Below, one piece after another: positions 13,832 to 22,628 of a stretch of DNA of 40,647 bases (the first letter of the stretch is position 1; each line of letters starts with the position of its first letter). The notes under the pieces are model-generated. The model saw only the letters and a program-made list of their open reading frames with translations. It was not told the origin of the DNA and did not search any database. The DNA comes from a virus, in the IMG/VR virus record IMGVR_UViG_3300006076_000010, positions 1 to 40,647 of that record; one strand, given 5' to 3'. The translations under genes were made by a program, and so were the position numbers.

Positions 13832-14489
13832 TTTTAAAGATTGTTTGTATGCTTATGAGTGCAATAATACAGGTGAATATAATAATAATGATAATAATGA
13901 TAATAATGATAATAATAATGATAATAATAATAATAATATAAAAACATTAAAAGAAACTTTAGTTGATGTGAGAGTTTTTGACGCTTCATATTGCGATATA
14001 AATTACGCAGAGGGGTATTTATTAACTGGAGTTAAAACTGGAGAAAAGGGTAAAATTTTACACTTCGTCTCTAACGGCATTGGAGATTGGGAAGAAAAAA
14101 TTAAAAGCATTCAAGAGAATAGATTAAGCAATAATGATATTGCATATTTTGTAGTTCCTGAAGTTAGCACAATATTTGTAATTAGTAAAGATAATTTTAT
14201 ACCTTTATTATCTGCAAGCAAAATAATGGATAATGTAGTAGAAATTTCAAGAGATTTAGCTTCTAAAGTAGCGAAAAGTGTTGTAGATAATGCTATTATA
14301 ACTAAAGTAAATGAAGCTGTTAACAATAAGGTTAAAAACACAAATATAGAAATAAAATTTGTTTCAACTGATAAAAACGAGGTGTATGAATTAGAGACAT
14401 TTAGTTTTGTTAATAATAGTTATGGAGTTTATAAAGTCCCAGATAATCTAAAATGTGGTGACTATGAAGTTGAAATTGATGTAAAATAA
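13824..14489 (+). CDS. Virion protein with poly-Asn/Asp linker, 221 aa
   Basis: A short N-terminal segment with two Cys (KDCLYAYEC) is followed at residues about 19-39 by a run of only Asn and Asp coded by an AAT/GAT triplet array (13877..13938). The rest is mixed helix and strand, ending in a beta-like GDYEVEID segment. The linker looks like a flexible hinge between an anchor and an outer domain. Such triplet arrays change length by slippage without breaking the frame. Likely a fibre component; no homologue recognised. RBS AAAAAAGGAGTAGAAA. Confidence 0.7.
   Translation: MANFKDCLYAYECNNTGEYNNNDNNDNNDNNNDNNNNNIKTLKETLVDVRVFDASYCDINYAEGYLLTGVKTGEKGKILHFVSNGIGDWEEKIKSIQENRLSNNDIAYFVVPEVSTIFVISKDNFIPLLSASKIMDNVVEISRDLASKVAKSVVDNAIITKVNEAVNNKVKNTNIEIKFVSTDKNEVYELETFSFVNNSYGVYKVPDNLKCGDYEVEIDVK
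13877..13938 (+). repeat. AAT/GAT trinucleotide microsatellite
   Basis: About twenty consecutive AAT or GAT codons within the gene 13824..14489. All units are in frame, so slippage would lengthen or shorten an Asn/Asp linker without a frameshift. Confidence 0.9.
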
Positions 14490-14502
14490 CAAAGGAGACA
14501 AA

Positions 14503-17178
14503 ATGGGAGATAAACACATTTTTTCTTGTTCTCCATCTGCTTCAGGTAGAGCTGAGTGTGAGCCTATAGTTGGTGGAAGTGACGATAATGTATGTTTTGA
14601 TAACGGGGTTATTTTTTATAATGGTGGAACTCAATACGGAATAAGTGCTACTTTAAAACCTTTGAAACCAAACACAATAGCTAAAGGTAAAATAGATGGA
14701 ATTATAAAATTACCTATTGTAAATCGGGGTGCGTGTGCAGGAGATGTATATTTTGATTTAAAGGATAAAGTTGAGAAGCTTAATACATACAATGGCAGTG
14801 TAACCCTATATTTTTCAAGTGAAGATAAAATAGTTGATTTTTTAAAAAGATTTAAAGTAGGTGATAGCAACAAAACAATTATCATATATTTAAAAGATGA
14901 ATATATAGGATATATGAGAGCAAGACCAGAAATTGGGGGATGGACTTATGTAGTTCCTTTAAAAATGCTTAAAATTTGCTTAAAATATAATTTACCTGTA
15001 AATAATGAATTTTTTTATATAGATACTGATAATAATATTGTATATTTTAGCAATTCTCTCTCTGATGACATTATAAAAGATGTTATAGATATTGCTACAA
15101 AATACAAATATAAAATAGTTGCTTTTAAAGAAGATGATATTTTACTTTATCCTAACTATATGGAGTTACCAGACAATATGCCAGTTGATTGGTTTTTGAA
15201 AAATGTAGTAACATTTGTGTCTATGGGATATACTTGGAATGATACTTGGAAACAAGAAGTAAAAACATATATTGATTACCCTTATGAGCCTAAAATAGAT
15301 AATGCTCTTGTTGCAGTAGAAAAGCAAATATGTGGTGACACTTTTTCATACTACTTAAAAACAAGAGTAAATTTTGAAGAGTATCCTTACGATTTCATAA
15401 AAAAAGCTATTGATATTTATAAAGAGAGAAAAGAAAATATTAAACTTGGAGACAATATTTTCTTAGTTTATAAAAAAGAAGATAATAAAGATAAATGGGT
15501 TGTTTACATTAAAAATAATAAAGCTATATATGAAAAATTAAATGATGATTTTAAAGATGATGATAATTTAGAGATTAAGTTTTGTAAATATGTAATAGTG
15601 AATGTTCCAGTTCCAAGCACTCCAAATGTTTCAGAGTTGCATAATTTTAAGAACGAAGAGCAACCTGACAATAATGAAAATAAAGAAACTGCTAAAATTC
15701 ATTGGGTTGATTTACAAGATTTTAATGATTATAAATTAGTAAGTAATGTGGTAAATAGCGGTAAATACAATATTGTTCAAATACGCTACTATAAGGGCTT
15801 TTGTGTAAACATATATGTTGATGATAAAATTGTAGAAATAGGTAGTGATGAAATTAATGCGGATAAAGAATTTTATGGCAACCATACAATTTCTTTTTCG
15901 TATAAACAAATATTAGGATTAGCTTCTTTATTTGCTGACTATAACTATAAGTGTAACTCAAATATACCTAAAGTTAGATTAACTCAATCTTTGCCAGATG
16001 TTTTTGAAGCGATGTTTTTTGCATTTAATAAAGGTTTTATGGATAAATTTGTAGTTGAAGTTGACTATACTTCTGTAGATGGAACACTTATTCCTAATAT
16101 ACATAATTATGATTGGTATGGAATAGAAAAAACATACAATAAAGACTTTGCTTATAAACTAATAGAGGAGTATTTTTCACATAAAGACCCAAGAATGTAT
16201 AAATATGTTACAACTAATGGGTGCTTTGAGTATAAAATACCTAATAAATATTATCAAGGCATTGTGGAATATTATGATAAACACGCAAAAAGTTATGAAG
16301 AAAAATTTCAACGATGTTTAAAAATAGCGGATAAAATAATCAATGTTATTTCATCTAATGTAACCAAAAGTGTATATATACCTAACAATTTAGGTGCGTT
16401 TATATATAATGATAATGGTTATTCAGGTTGTAGGTTAGATATAATGGATATATTGAGTGATTGTTGTGTTATAGACGAAGTAGGATGGGTAGATGTTGGA
16501 ACTATAAAATGGGACTTAAATACTGGTAATGTTACGCTTTCGTATTGGGGTGCAGTTCTTTCATTTAAGGAAGTTACTGATGAACAATATACATATAGGT
16601 TTGCAGAAGGAAATTATAAAAGTTATACTCTTGAGAGAGATATATTTGTTTATCCTAATAAAACACCTATTCAAGTAGGAGTGAGAAAATATGATAAAAA
16701 TAGTGATAAATTAGTAGAAGAAAAAACATACACAATAACAGACTATAAATTAGGTGATTTTAATGAAGTTGCACCTAATGTTATGTTGTATACTGGTGGT
16801 ATGGATATATACAAAAAAGTCTATAAAATTAATTGCAATGGAGAGAATGAAGAAGTCACAGATTTCTCTTATTTAAGAGTGATTGATGGATTTTATTCTT
16901 GTAATGGAGATTGTTTAAACGGAAATGATGATTGTGAAGTATATGCTTGTAAAAGTGTATCACCAAAAGACTATAACTATGGTGGCATTAAACTTCAAGA
17001 AATACAAAAATTTGATAGAGCTGATTATGCAATATTTGATGTTCAATCTGTTAAAGAATTAGATGATGATTGGGTTGAAGTAAGGATAAAACCTTTAATT
17101 AAGCTAAAAAATGAAAATGAAAAACCTGCAAATTCAATCATTATTGATGGTCAAATAATTCCAAAAGGAGAAGTGTGA
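14503..17178 (+). CDS. Large tail fibre/receptor-binding candidate, 891 aa
   Basis: The largest protein of the fibre cluster. Residues 1-35 contain SPSASGRAECEP and several Cys; the body is rich in Tyr, Asp, Asn and Lys and looks beta-strand-rich with repeated aromatic segments, without a coiled coil. A Cys-rich stretch recurs near residues 800-826 (INCNGENE, FYSCNGDCLNGNDDCEVYACKS). This composition suits an extracellular adhesin-like domain that binds the host surface, but no known fold or enzymatic motif could be identified. RBS CAAAGGAGACAAA. Overlaps the next ATG at 17178 by one base. Confidence 0.68.
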   Translation: MGDKHIFSCSPSASGRAECEPIVGGSDDNVCFDNGVIFYNGGTQYGISATLKPLKPNTIAKGKIDGIIKLPIVNRGACAGDVYFDLKDKVEKLNTYNGSVTLYFSSEDKIVDFLKRFKVGDSNKTIIIYLKDEYIGYMRARPEIGGWTYVVPLKMLKICLKYNLPVNNEFFYIDTDNNIVYFSNSLSDDIIKDVIDIATKYKYKIVAFKEDDILLYPNYMELPDNMPVDWFLKNVVTFVSMGYTWNDTWKQEVKTYIDYPYEPKIDNALVAVEKQICGDTFSYYLKTRVNFEEYPYDFIKKAIDIYKERKENIKLGDNIFLVYKKEDNKDKWVVYIKNNKAIYEKLNDDFKDDDNLEIKFCKYVIVNVPVPSTPNVSELHNFKNEEQPDNNENKETAKIHWVDLQDFNDYKLVSNVVNSGKYNIVQIRYYKGFCVNIYVDDKIVEIGSDEINADKEFYGNHTISFSYKQILGLASLFADYNYKCNSNIPKVRLTQSLPDVFEAMFFAFNKGFMDKFVVEVDYTSVDGTLIPNIHNYDWYGIEKTYNKDFAYKLIEEYFSHKDPRMYKYVTTNGCFEYKIPNKYYQGIVEYYDKHAKSYEEKFQRCLKIADKIINVISSNVTKSVYIPNNLGAFIYNDNGYSGCRLDIMDILSDCCVIDEVGWVDVGTIKWDLNTGNVTLSYWGAVLSFKEVTDEQYTYRFAEGNYKSYTLERDIFVYPNKTPIQVGVRKYDKNSDKLVEEKTYTITDYKLGDFNEVAPNVMLYTGGMDIYKKVYKINCNGENEEVTDFSYLRVIDGFYSCNGDCLNGNDDCEVYACKSVSPKDYNYGGIKLQEIQKFDRADYAIFDVQSVKELDDDWVEVRIKPLIKLKNENEKPANSIIIDGQIIPKGEV

Positions 17179-17576
17179 TGGTTACTGCAAGTTATGAATA
17201 TAAATGGGATGGAGATACTTTAGTAGTGAGATATAAAAAAAGAAGTAGATATATAATTGCACAACTTGGGAACGCTAAACTTGTCATAAACAGAAGAACA
17301 ATGCCAAAAAAATATGTGAGAGCTGTAACAGGAAAAGCAAATGTAAGGAAAGGAATATTACCAAATTCCCTTTCTAAACTTTCTGGTAGATGGGCGTTTA
17401 TGCCTCAGTCTGTTAAAATAATAAAAAAGAAATTTAAAGATGATTACGGGAATGAGTATGATTTAACTATTCCTGAGTTTGATAAAAACAATTCTTTTAT
17501 AGCTTCAAGCCCAACTTATAATTTTGATGGTGGAGTTGTTATGAATGAGAATTTAGTTGTTAAACTTTTTAGTTAA
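17178..17576 (+). CDS. Basic hypothetical virion protein, 132 aa
   Basis: The ATG at 17178, 7 bases after AAAAGGAG, is preferred to the overlapping GTG at 17175. The protein is strongly basic in its first 95 residues (many Arg and Lys, including VVRYKKRSRYI and VINRRTMPKK), with a less charged C-terminus. No recognised domain. Position between two large outer virion proteins suggests a small connector or fibre-tip protein. Confidence 0.65.
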   Translation: MVTASYEYKWDGDTLVVRYKKRSRYIIAQLGNAKLVINRRTMPKKYVRAVTGKANVRKGILPNSLSKLSGRWAFMPQSVKIIKKKFKDDYGNEYDLTIPEFDKNNSFIASSPTYNFDGGVVMNENLVVKLFS

Positions 17577-17585
17577 GGAGACAAT

Positions 17586-19022
17586 ATGTCTAATAAAATA
17601 TTAATGCTCGGAAGATTAGTAAATTCAGGTGGATTAGCTCAGAAGAACTTTATTATAGGAAATGTGTTTTTTGGGAATTTAACTGATGGATTTTTATTTA
17701 TGTCTTTAATCCCTGATGGAAATAAAATAAAAATTTCAACTGAAAAAACTTATGAGAGACCAGATGAAAATGATGTTAATTGGGCTGATGAAATAACTTT
17801 TAAATACAATGTTTCACAAATAATAAGAAAGAAACCTATTGCCTCTATCGCTGATGGAGTTTTTGAATGGACACATAAACCTCTTGCTTTATTGAGTGCA
17901 GACGAAAGAAGTATTTATGTTAAACTTGAAAACGGAGACTTGTATGAAGTTATTTTATCAAGAGTTCCATACAAAATTTCAGATACCTCTAAATATGAAG
18001 TAGTTAGCAAAAACAAAATGGCAGTAGGTAAAAAAATTTCAGAAAATTGCTCAGTTATAGTAGAGGGTGTTTACAATGGTAAAGGTAGTTTATATTTTGA
18101 AGAATATGAAGATGATTATTCAGTAAAAACAGGAAGCGGAACTGCACCAGTTATTAAACCTTTTAAAATAGATGATAATTGGATAGGAATTACTGCTTAT
18201 CCAAACCCTGTTTATGCAACTTTTTTAGCGTTTAAGAAGTCAGACTATGATAATGCACTTAATTCTACTGATAGTAGTGAATTGACATTGTATTTATTGG
18301 CACATACAAATAAAGGTCAAAAAACATTAGATATTACATTCTTGAGTGATGGGGTTAAAAAGGCTATTTTGTTTAGAGATAATGATGGTAATGATAAATT
18401 TTTAATACTAACAAATGATGGGGAAGTTTATAAGGACAACGATTTAGTAGGAAGCGGAAAAGATATAGGCGTATATTGGACTGAGGTTAAATCATTAAAT
18501 GCTGGCTGTTTAAACAATACTCCTATATTAGCTCAAAAAAGATATTTGGACATTGGATGTGCATATTCAAATTACGACAAGGCACATACATACTGCAGTA
18601 ATCAACAAAATGCTTGGGGTGGGTTTGGACTAAAAAGTGTAAAACAAGACCCTCAATATAGAACTGCATTTGTCAGAAGCTGTCAATGTAGATGGTATCA
18701 AGACGCACAAAATGTATTTACAAATGCTATGAAAATAGGAGTGCCTATTTGGCAAGATAGTAACGGGAAGTGGCATAGTGTAACTTCAGGATACAAATGT
18801 TATGACTGCGATGGAACTCACGCAAAAAAAACTTGTGGAGAAACAAATCAGGAAGTTAAAGAAATTATAGAGGCTATTGACTTCTTTATGCAAAATATGC
18901 AAAAAGACAACTTATTAATAAGTAAAGGCGTAAATGGAGAATTTTATGAAGTTCCTGTAATTGGATATTTACCTGCAAGAGTTACATACGCTAAAAACGA
19001 TAAAATAAAACTATCTTTCTAA
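17586..19022 (+). CDS. Cys-rich virion/tail protein, 478 aa
   Basis: Beta-rich first 300 residues with repeated Asp/Gly turns are followed by a region (about 307-416) holding eight Cys, including RSCQCRW and YKCYDCDGTHAKKTC, which resembles a metal-binding or disulfide-stabilised knot. The C-terminus is helical then beta. I do not recognise the family. Its place in the fibre block suggests an exposed tail component; many Cys would suit a phage of hot or oxidising habitats only if disulfides form outside the cell. RBS AAGGAGACAAT. Confidence 0.65.
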   Translation: MSNKILMLGRLVNSGGLAQKNFIIGNVFFGNLTDGFLFMSLIPDGNKIKISTEKTYERPDENDVNWADEITFKYNVSQIIRKKPIASIADGVFEWTHKPLALLSADERSIYVKLENGDLYEVILSRVPYKISDTSKYEVVSKNKMAVGKKISENCSVIVEGVYNGKGSLYFEEYEDDYSVKTGSGTAPVIKPFKIDDNWIGITAYPNPVYATFLAFKKSDYDNALNSTDSSELTLYLLAHTNKGQKTLDITFLSDGVKKAILFRDNDGNDKFLILTNDGEVYKDNDLVGSGKDIGVYWTEVKSLNAGCLNNTPILAQKRYLDIGCAYSNYDKAHTYCSNQQNAWGGFGLKSVKQDPQYRTAFVRSCQCRWYQDAQNVFTNAMKIGVPIWQDSNGKWHSVTSGYKCYDCDGTHAKKTCGETNQEVKEIIEAIDFFMQNMQKDNLLISKGVNGEFYEVPVIGYLPARVTYAKNDKIKLSF

Positions 19023-19026
19023 CGAC

Positions 19027-19069
19027 ACCTTTTTCTTGCTTCTTCCTTTTCTTTTTTCTATGATATAAT
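19027..19069 (+). promoter_or_regulatory. Pyrimidine-tract promoter with extended -10
   Basis: A T/C tract (19029..19059) precedes TGATATAAT: a perfect TATAAT (19064..19069) with the TG of an extended -10 element, then TGCAA, 28 bp before the ATG at 19098. There is no -35 box. This is the clearest member of the four-site set. Confidence 0.75.
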
Positions 19070-19097
19070 TGCAAAATCCTATTAACAAGGAGAGAAA

Positions 19098-19679
19098 ATG
19101 TTTCAAAAGAATGTAAATCAAGTGTTTAATTTAGATGTTACCACTAAAGGAACTTTGCTTGGTGCAAGTGCAGATGAATTTAATGTATCATACGCACCTG
19201 CAAATGATTTAACACAAGTTACTGAAGTAGCTGGCGGTTGCACAGAGTTTGTTAGAACTATCGATAATCCAAGACAAATTAAAGTATCTTTGTATGCACC
19301 TGCTGGTAGTAAAGTGCTTCATTTTGACCCAGATGATAAAGATGATAATGGAAACCCTACTACAACAATCCAAGCTGGAGATGTAATTAAATATGCGGAC
19401 GGAATGTATGTTATGGTGCTTAAGGTTATTAACGGAAAAGCATACCTTAAAACTCCTATTAAAGTAGCTGTAACTGCTGGAAGTATATTAGCTCAAGTTG
19501 GTAACACAGGTATTTACAAAACACCTGATATTTCAATTCCAAACACTGGAGACTATATCTTAATGATTTATGCTCCAACACATAATGTGTTTATTGAAGA
19601 AAGAGTAACTATTGTAGATAATTCTACTCATTATGACGCTGACGCACCAGATGGAGATACAACTGCTGTGGCGGTATAA
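19098..19679 (+). CDS. Structural protein with its own promoter, 193 aa
   Basis: A beta-rich protein of even composition, with DPDDKDDNGNPTTT (about residues 76-89) forming a likely calcium-style or flexible loop and an acidic C-terminus. Independent promoter at 19027 and strong RBS (AACAAGGAGAGAAA) imply high copy number, so a tail-tube, decoration or minor head protein is plausible. No family recognised. Its stop overlaps the next start by one base (TAATG). Confidence 0.7.
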   Translation: MFQKNVNQVFNLDVTTKGTLLGASADEFNVSYAPANDLTQVTEVAGGCTEFVRTIDNPRQIKVSLYAPAGSKVLHFDPDDKDDNGNPTTTIQAGDVIKYADGMYVMVLKVINGKAYLKTPIKVAVTAGSILAQVGNTGIYKTPDISIPNTGDYILMIYAPTHNVFIEERVTIVDNSTHYDADAPDGDTTAVAV

Positions 19680-20293
19680 TGACAACTTTAAGAGTAGATA
19701 CTACAAACATAGCAAGAGGGAGAGAGTTTTCCCTCTATGCTCTTACAAATGAGATTAAGTCAATAGAGCTATATGCTTTTAATTCTGCTACAAAAGAATA
19801 TATTTCTATTGACAATTATGAAATAGATAGTAAATCTCCATTTAATATCGTTAAGGCTATTGCACCTGCTTTTAATGGCTTTTTATTGGCTACGATTAAT
19901 GATGTTCCTGTTATTAAAAAAATAGGATATGTATATGGTGTAGTATGCGTTAGTTATAAAAGCGGATATGATTTACCATATAAAATGTATAATGTTAACT
20001 ATGAAGTAACTAAAACAGGATATATGGCTAATATAGTTAGTAAATTCTTTTATACAACCTATGATAAAGAGGATATAGTATTAGAGTTTAATAATAAGCA
20101 AATTATTTTGCAAAAATGGGATTTTAAAATGCGATATGATATAATTCAAAAAAGAGAGGGCAGTTTTGAAGCTGATATAGGTAATGTATCGCTTAACGAT
20201 GTAAGTTTGCCAGAGATAACATTGCCACAGACTGATATAGGTGATGTTAGTATAAGTGCAACAATGCCAGAGTATGAAATCAAGGAGTTATAA
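19679..20293 (+). CDS. Hypothetical virion protein, 204 aa
   Basis: The first 130 residues look like a beta sandwich with many Tyr and Ile; the C-terminal 40 residues repeat a 'hGDVSh/hPEhTLPxT' pattern (IGNVSLNDVSLPEITLPQTDIGDVSI), suggesting a short beta-solenoid. Translation is coupled at both ends through TAATG overlaps. Likely a tail or neck part; no homologue recognised. Confidence 0.68.
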   Translation: MTTLRVDTTNIARGREFSLYALTNEIKSIELYAFNSATKEYISIDNYEIDSKSPFNIVKAIAPAFNGFLLATINDVPVIKKIGYVYGVVCVSYKSGYDLPYKMYNVNYEVTKTGYMANIVSKFFYTTYDKEDIVLEFNNKQIILQKWDFKMRYDIIQKREGSFEADIGNVSLNDVSLPEITLPQTDIGDVSISATMPEYEIKEL

Positions 20294-21225
20294 TGGCTGG
20301 ATTTGATAAGCAAGAATTTTTAGACTTAGTAACCGATACGCTTAATAAAGTTGCTTTAGCACAAGGCTCTATTGTAGATGGAGCAGAAGCTAAATTAAAA
20401 ACTTATTTAGAGCAAAATACTTCTATTTCTGACAATGAAAAAGCACAGGTTTATGCTCAATTTTTAACTCAAGTTGTTACTAATTCTATTACAAATGCTA
20501 TAAATAGTGCTACTCAAATTAGTTTACAAAAGGATAAAGTGGCACAAGAAATAGCTTCTATGCAAAATGATGACGCTATAAAACAGGCTCAATCTCAAAA
20601 AGATTTAGAAGTAAAAGACCAACAAATAGCAAGTATGAAAGCTCAAGATGAGATAAATAAAAATAAAGTTGCTGGAGAACTTGCAGAAGTAAAATATAAG
20701 GTTGAGCATTTATATCCTGCACAAGTTGATAGTATTCAAGCTGATATACAAATCAAAAACAAACAAGCAGAGTTAACTGCTGAAGAAATAGAAGTTAAAA
20801 AAGCTCAGTTAGAAGTAGAAAAAAAACAATTAGATAATATTTCTGCTGAAATACAATTAAAACAAATGCAAGTAAAAATATCTCAAGAAGAATTGCAGAT
20901 TAAACAGGCACAAATTCCTTTAATTAATGCACAAGCACAAACAGAAAATGCTAAAGCATTCTTAGTAAATCAACAAGGTGTAACAGAGCAATTTAATCAG
21001 GATTTAGTTAAAGCTAATACTGACTTAGCAAAAGAAAATCTTAACAAGGTGAAAAAAGAGGAAGAGTTGCTTGATTATCAAAAAGACTTAACAAATTCAG
21101 AGAGAAATTTAAAAGACCAACAAGCAACCGCAGTATTAAAAGCTCTTGATGTTAATAAAGATATTGAAAGATGTAAATGTGAAACACAATTAAAAATAGC
21201 TTCAATTCAAGCTCAATCATTATAA
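20293..21225 (+). CDS. Long coiled-coil structural protein, 310 aa
   Basis: Apart from a short N-terminal helix domain (residues 1-70), the protein is an almost unbroken Gln/Lys/Glu/Ala helix from about 80 to 290 with repeated KxQxxIxxxQ heptads, and a CKCE motif near residue 295. It would form long coiled coils, such as an elongated tail spike shaft or an ejection-vessel component. Rich in Gln and Ala, it resembles internal virion proteins of podoviruses in composition only. Confidence 0.7.
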   Translation: MAGFDKQEFLDLVTDTLNKVALAQGSIVDGAEAKLKTYLEQNTSISDNEKAQVYAQFLTQVVTNSITNAINSATQISLQKDKVAQEIASMQNDDAIKQAQSQKDLEVKDQQIASMKAQDEINKNKVAGELAEVKYKVEHLYPAQVDSIQADIQIKNKQAELTAEEIEVKKAQLEVEKKQLDNISAEIQLKQMQVKISQEELQIKQAQIPLINAQAQTENAKAFLVNQQGVTEQFNQDLVKANTDLAKENLNKVKKEEELLDYQKDLTNSERNLKDQQATAVLKALDVNKDIERCKCETQLKIASIQAQSL

Positions 21226-21238
21226 AAAAGGAGAATAA

Positions 21239-22615
21239 ATGTTAGTAGCAAAAGCTCTTGAAATATGTGACAAAATCATAAATAAAGCTGTAGAAGAATA
21301 TAAAGAAAACCCAGACAATCAAATTAAAGATGATAATGGAAATGTAACAGGATATAAAAGCAGTCCTTTGCTTTTGATTAGCGATGATGATGTAATATTT
21401 CAACTCGGAATATCTTTAGTAAATGTAGCACTTCAAACTATTCCTATATCTTTACTTGAGGATAGTGATACTTCAACTGCAAGTGTATTAAAAATGGTTA
21501 CTACTAAAAAATTCGTAAGAGTTCCTAAAGCACCAGAGCCTGTAACTGATGACAATAAAGATACGCAACAATTAGATATAGATGACGCTTTAGCTTATGC
21601 TGTAATATTTGATACTTTAGCTAATTTGTGGGACGGATTTAGTCCTTACGGGCAAAAATCTAATTTGATTATTATGAATTACAATAATGCTTATAAAAAC
21701 ATAATTCAATCAATTTTAAATGGCACTACTGCAGAGAGTAATACTTACACTGCTATTAGGTTTAGTGCGGATAATGAAAATTGGCACGATAATTATCAAG
21801 ATGGAGATGTTTATATTTCATTTAAGAGACCAGATACAGGAGATTGGACTGCAGGCATTAGGTTTGTAGGTAAAGATGGAACTCCTTGCTCTGATACTCA
21901 ATTTATAGCATTACAAGATACTCCATCTACTTATAGCGGAATGAAAGGTAAAATTGTAGCAGTAAATAATAGTGAAAATGGTCTTGCTTTTATTGACCCA
22001 CCATCTGGAGATGGAAGCGGTGGAGCTTCAACTTTTACTGATTTAAGCGATACTCCGAGTTCTTATGGAAGTGCAGACGCTAATGCTTTTGTGGTTGTAA
22101 ATTCAAGTGCAAATGGTCTTGCGTTTAAGCAAGTAAAAATTCCTACAAAAACAACTGATTTGTCAGATATGCCTACTACGCTTACTGCTGGAAAATATTT
22201 AGCTGTAAATTCTAATGGTGACGCTTATGAATTAGTTGACGCACCATCTGGCGGTGGAACTTCAACTCCTTTTTATAGTGAAGCAACTGGAGATATAACA
22301 TTAGATGGATTTACTTATACAAATTTTCTAATATATCCTCAAGATGATGGAGATGTTACTCTTAAATGGAAAGCTGATGATAATGGCGATTATGGAGTAG
22401 TTGGACAAACTTACAATATTAATGTAGCAATGTATAATACTAATAAAGCAACTTTAGATGATGATGGCGGGAAGATAACTTATGTAGGTGATACAACCAT
22501 AGCAGATGGTAGTGGGTCAAGCGATACAAACACTACACTTACATACATAAAAATTTTATATATTGGAAGTGGGGAATTTGTAGTCCTTGAAAATAAAGCT
22601 ATAAATGATGTATAA
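21239..22615 (+). CDS. Tail fibre protein with DTPssY repeats
   Basis: After an N-terminal helical virion-binding domain (1-160), three tandem repeats of a unit common in phage tail fibres appear: FIALQDTPSTYSGMKGK (from about 221), FTDLSDTPSSY (from about 266), and TDLSDMPTTLTAGKY (from about 306), each followed by a hVVNxxxNGLAF strand. A Gly/Ser hinge (PSGDGSGG, PSGGG) separates them, and the C-terminal 120 residues form a beta domain likely to sit at the tip. The fibre role is well supported; the receptor is unknown. RBS AAAAAGGAGAATAA. Confidence 0.85.
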   Translation: MLVAKALEICDKIINKAVEEYKENPDNQIKDDNGNVTGYKSSPLLLISDDDVIFQLGISLVNVALQTIPISLLEDSDTSTASVLKMVTTKKFVRVPKAPEPVTDDNKDTQQLDIDDALAYAVIFDTLANLWDGFSPYGQKSNLIIMNYNNAYKNIIQSILNGTTAESNTYTAIRFSADNENWHDNYQDGDVYISFKRPDTGDWTAGIRFVGKDGTPCSDTQFIALQDTPSTYSGMKGKIVAVNNSENGLAFIDPPSGDGSGGASTFTDLSDTPSSYGSADANAFVVVNSSANGLAFKQVKIPTKTTDLSDMPTTLTAGKYLAVNSNGDAYELVDAPSGGGTSTPFYSEATGDITLDGFTYTNFLIYPQDDGDVTLKWKADDNGDYGVVGQTYNINVAMYNTNKATLDDDGGKITYVGDTTIADGSGSSDTNTTLTYIKILYIGSGEFVVLENKAINDV

Positions 22616-22628
22616 TAAGGAATAAAAA

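Noticed and set aside
13873-13940. AAT/GAT array as CRISPR or iteron
   Set aside because: Units are 3 bp, in frame inside a gene, with no spacers.
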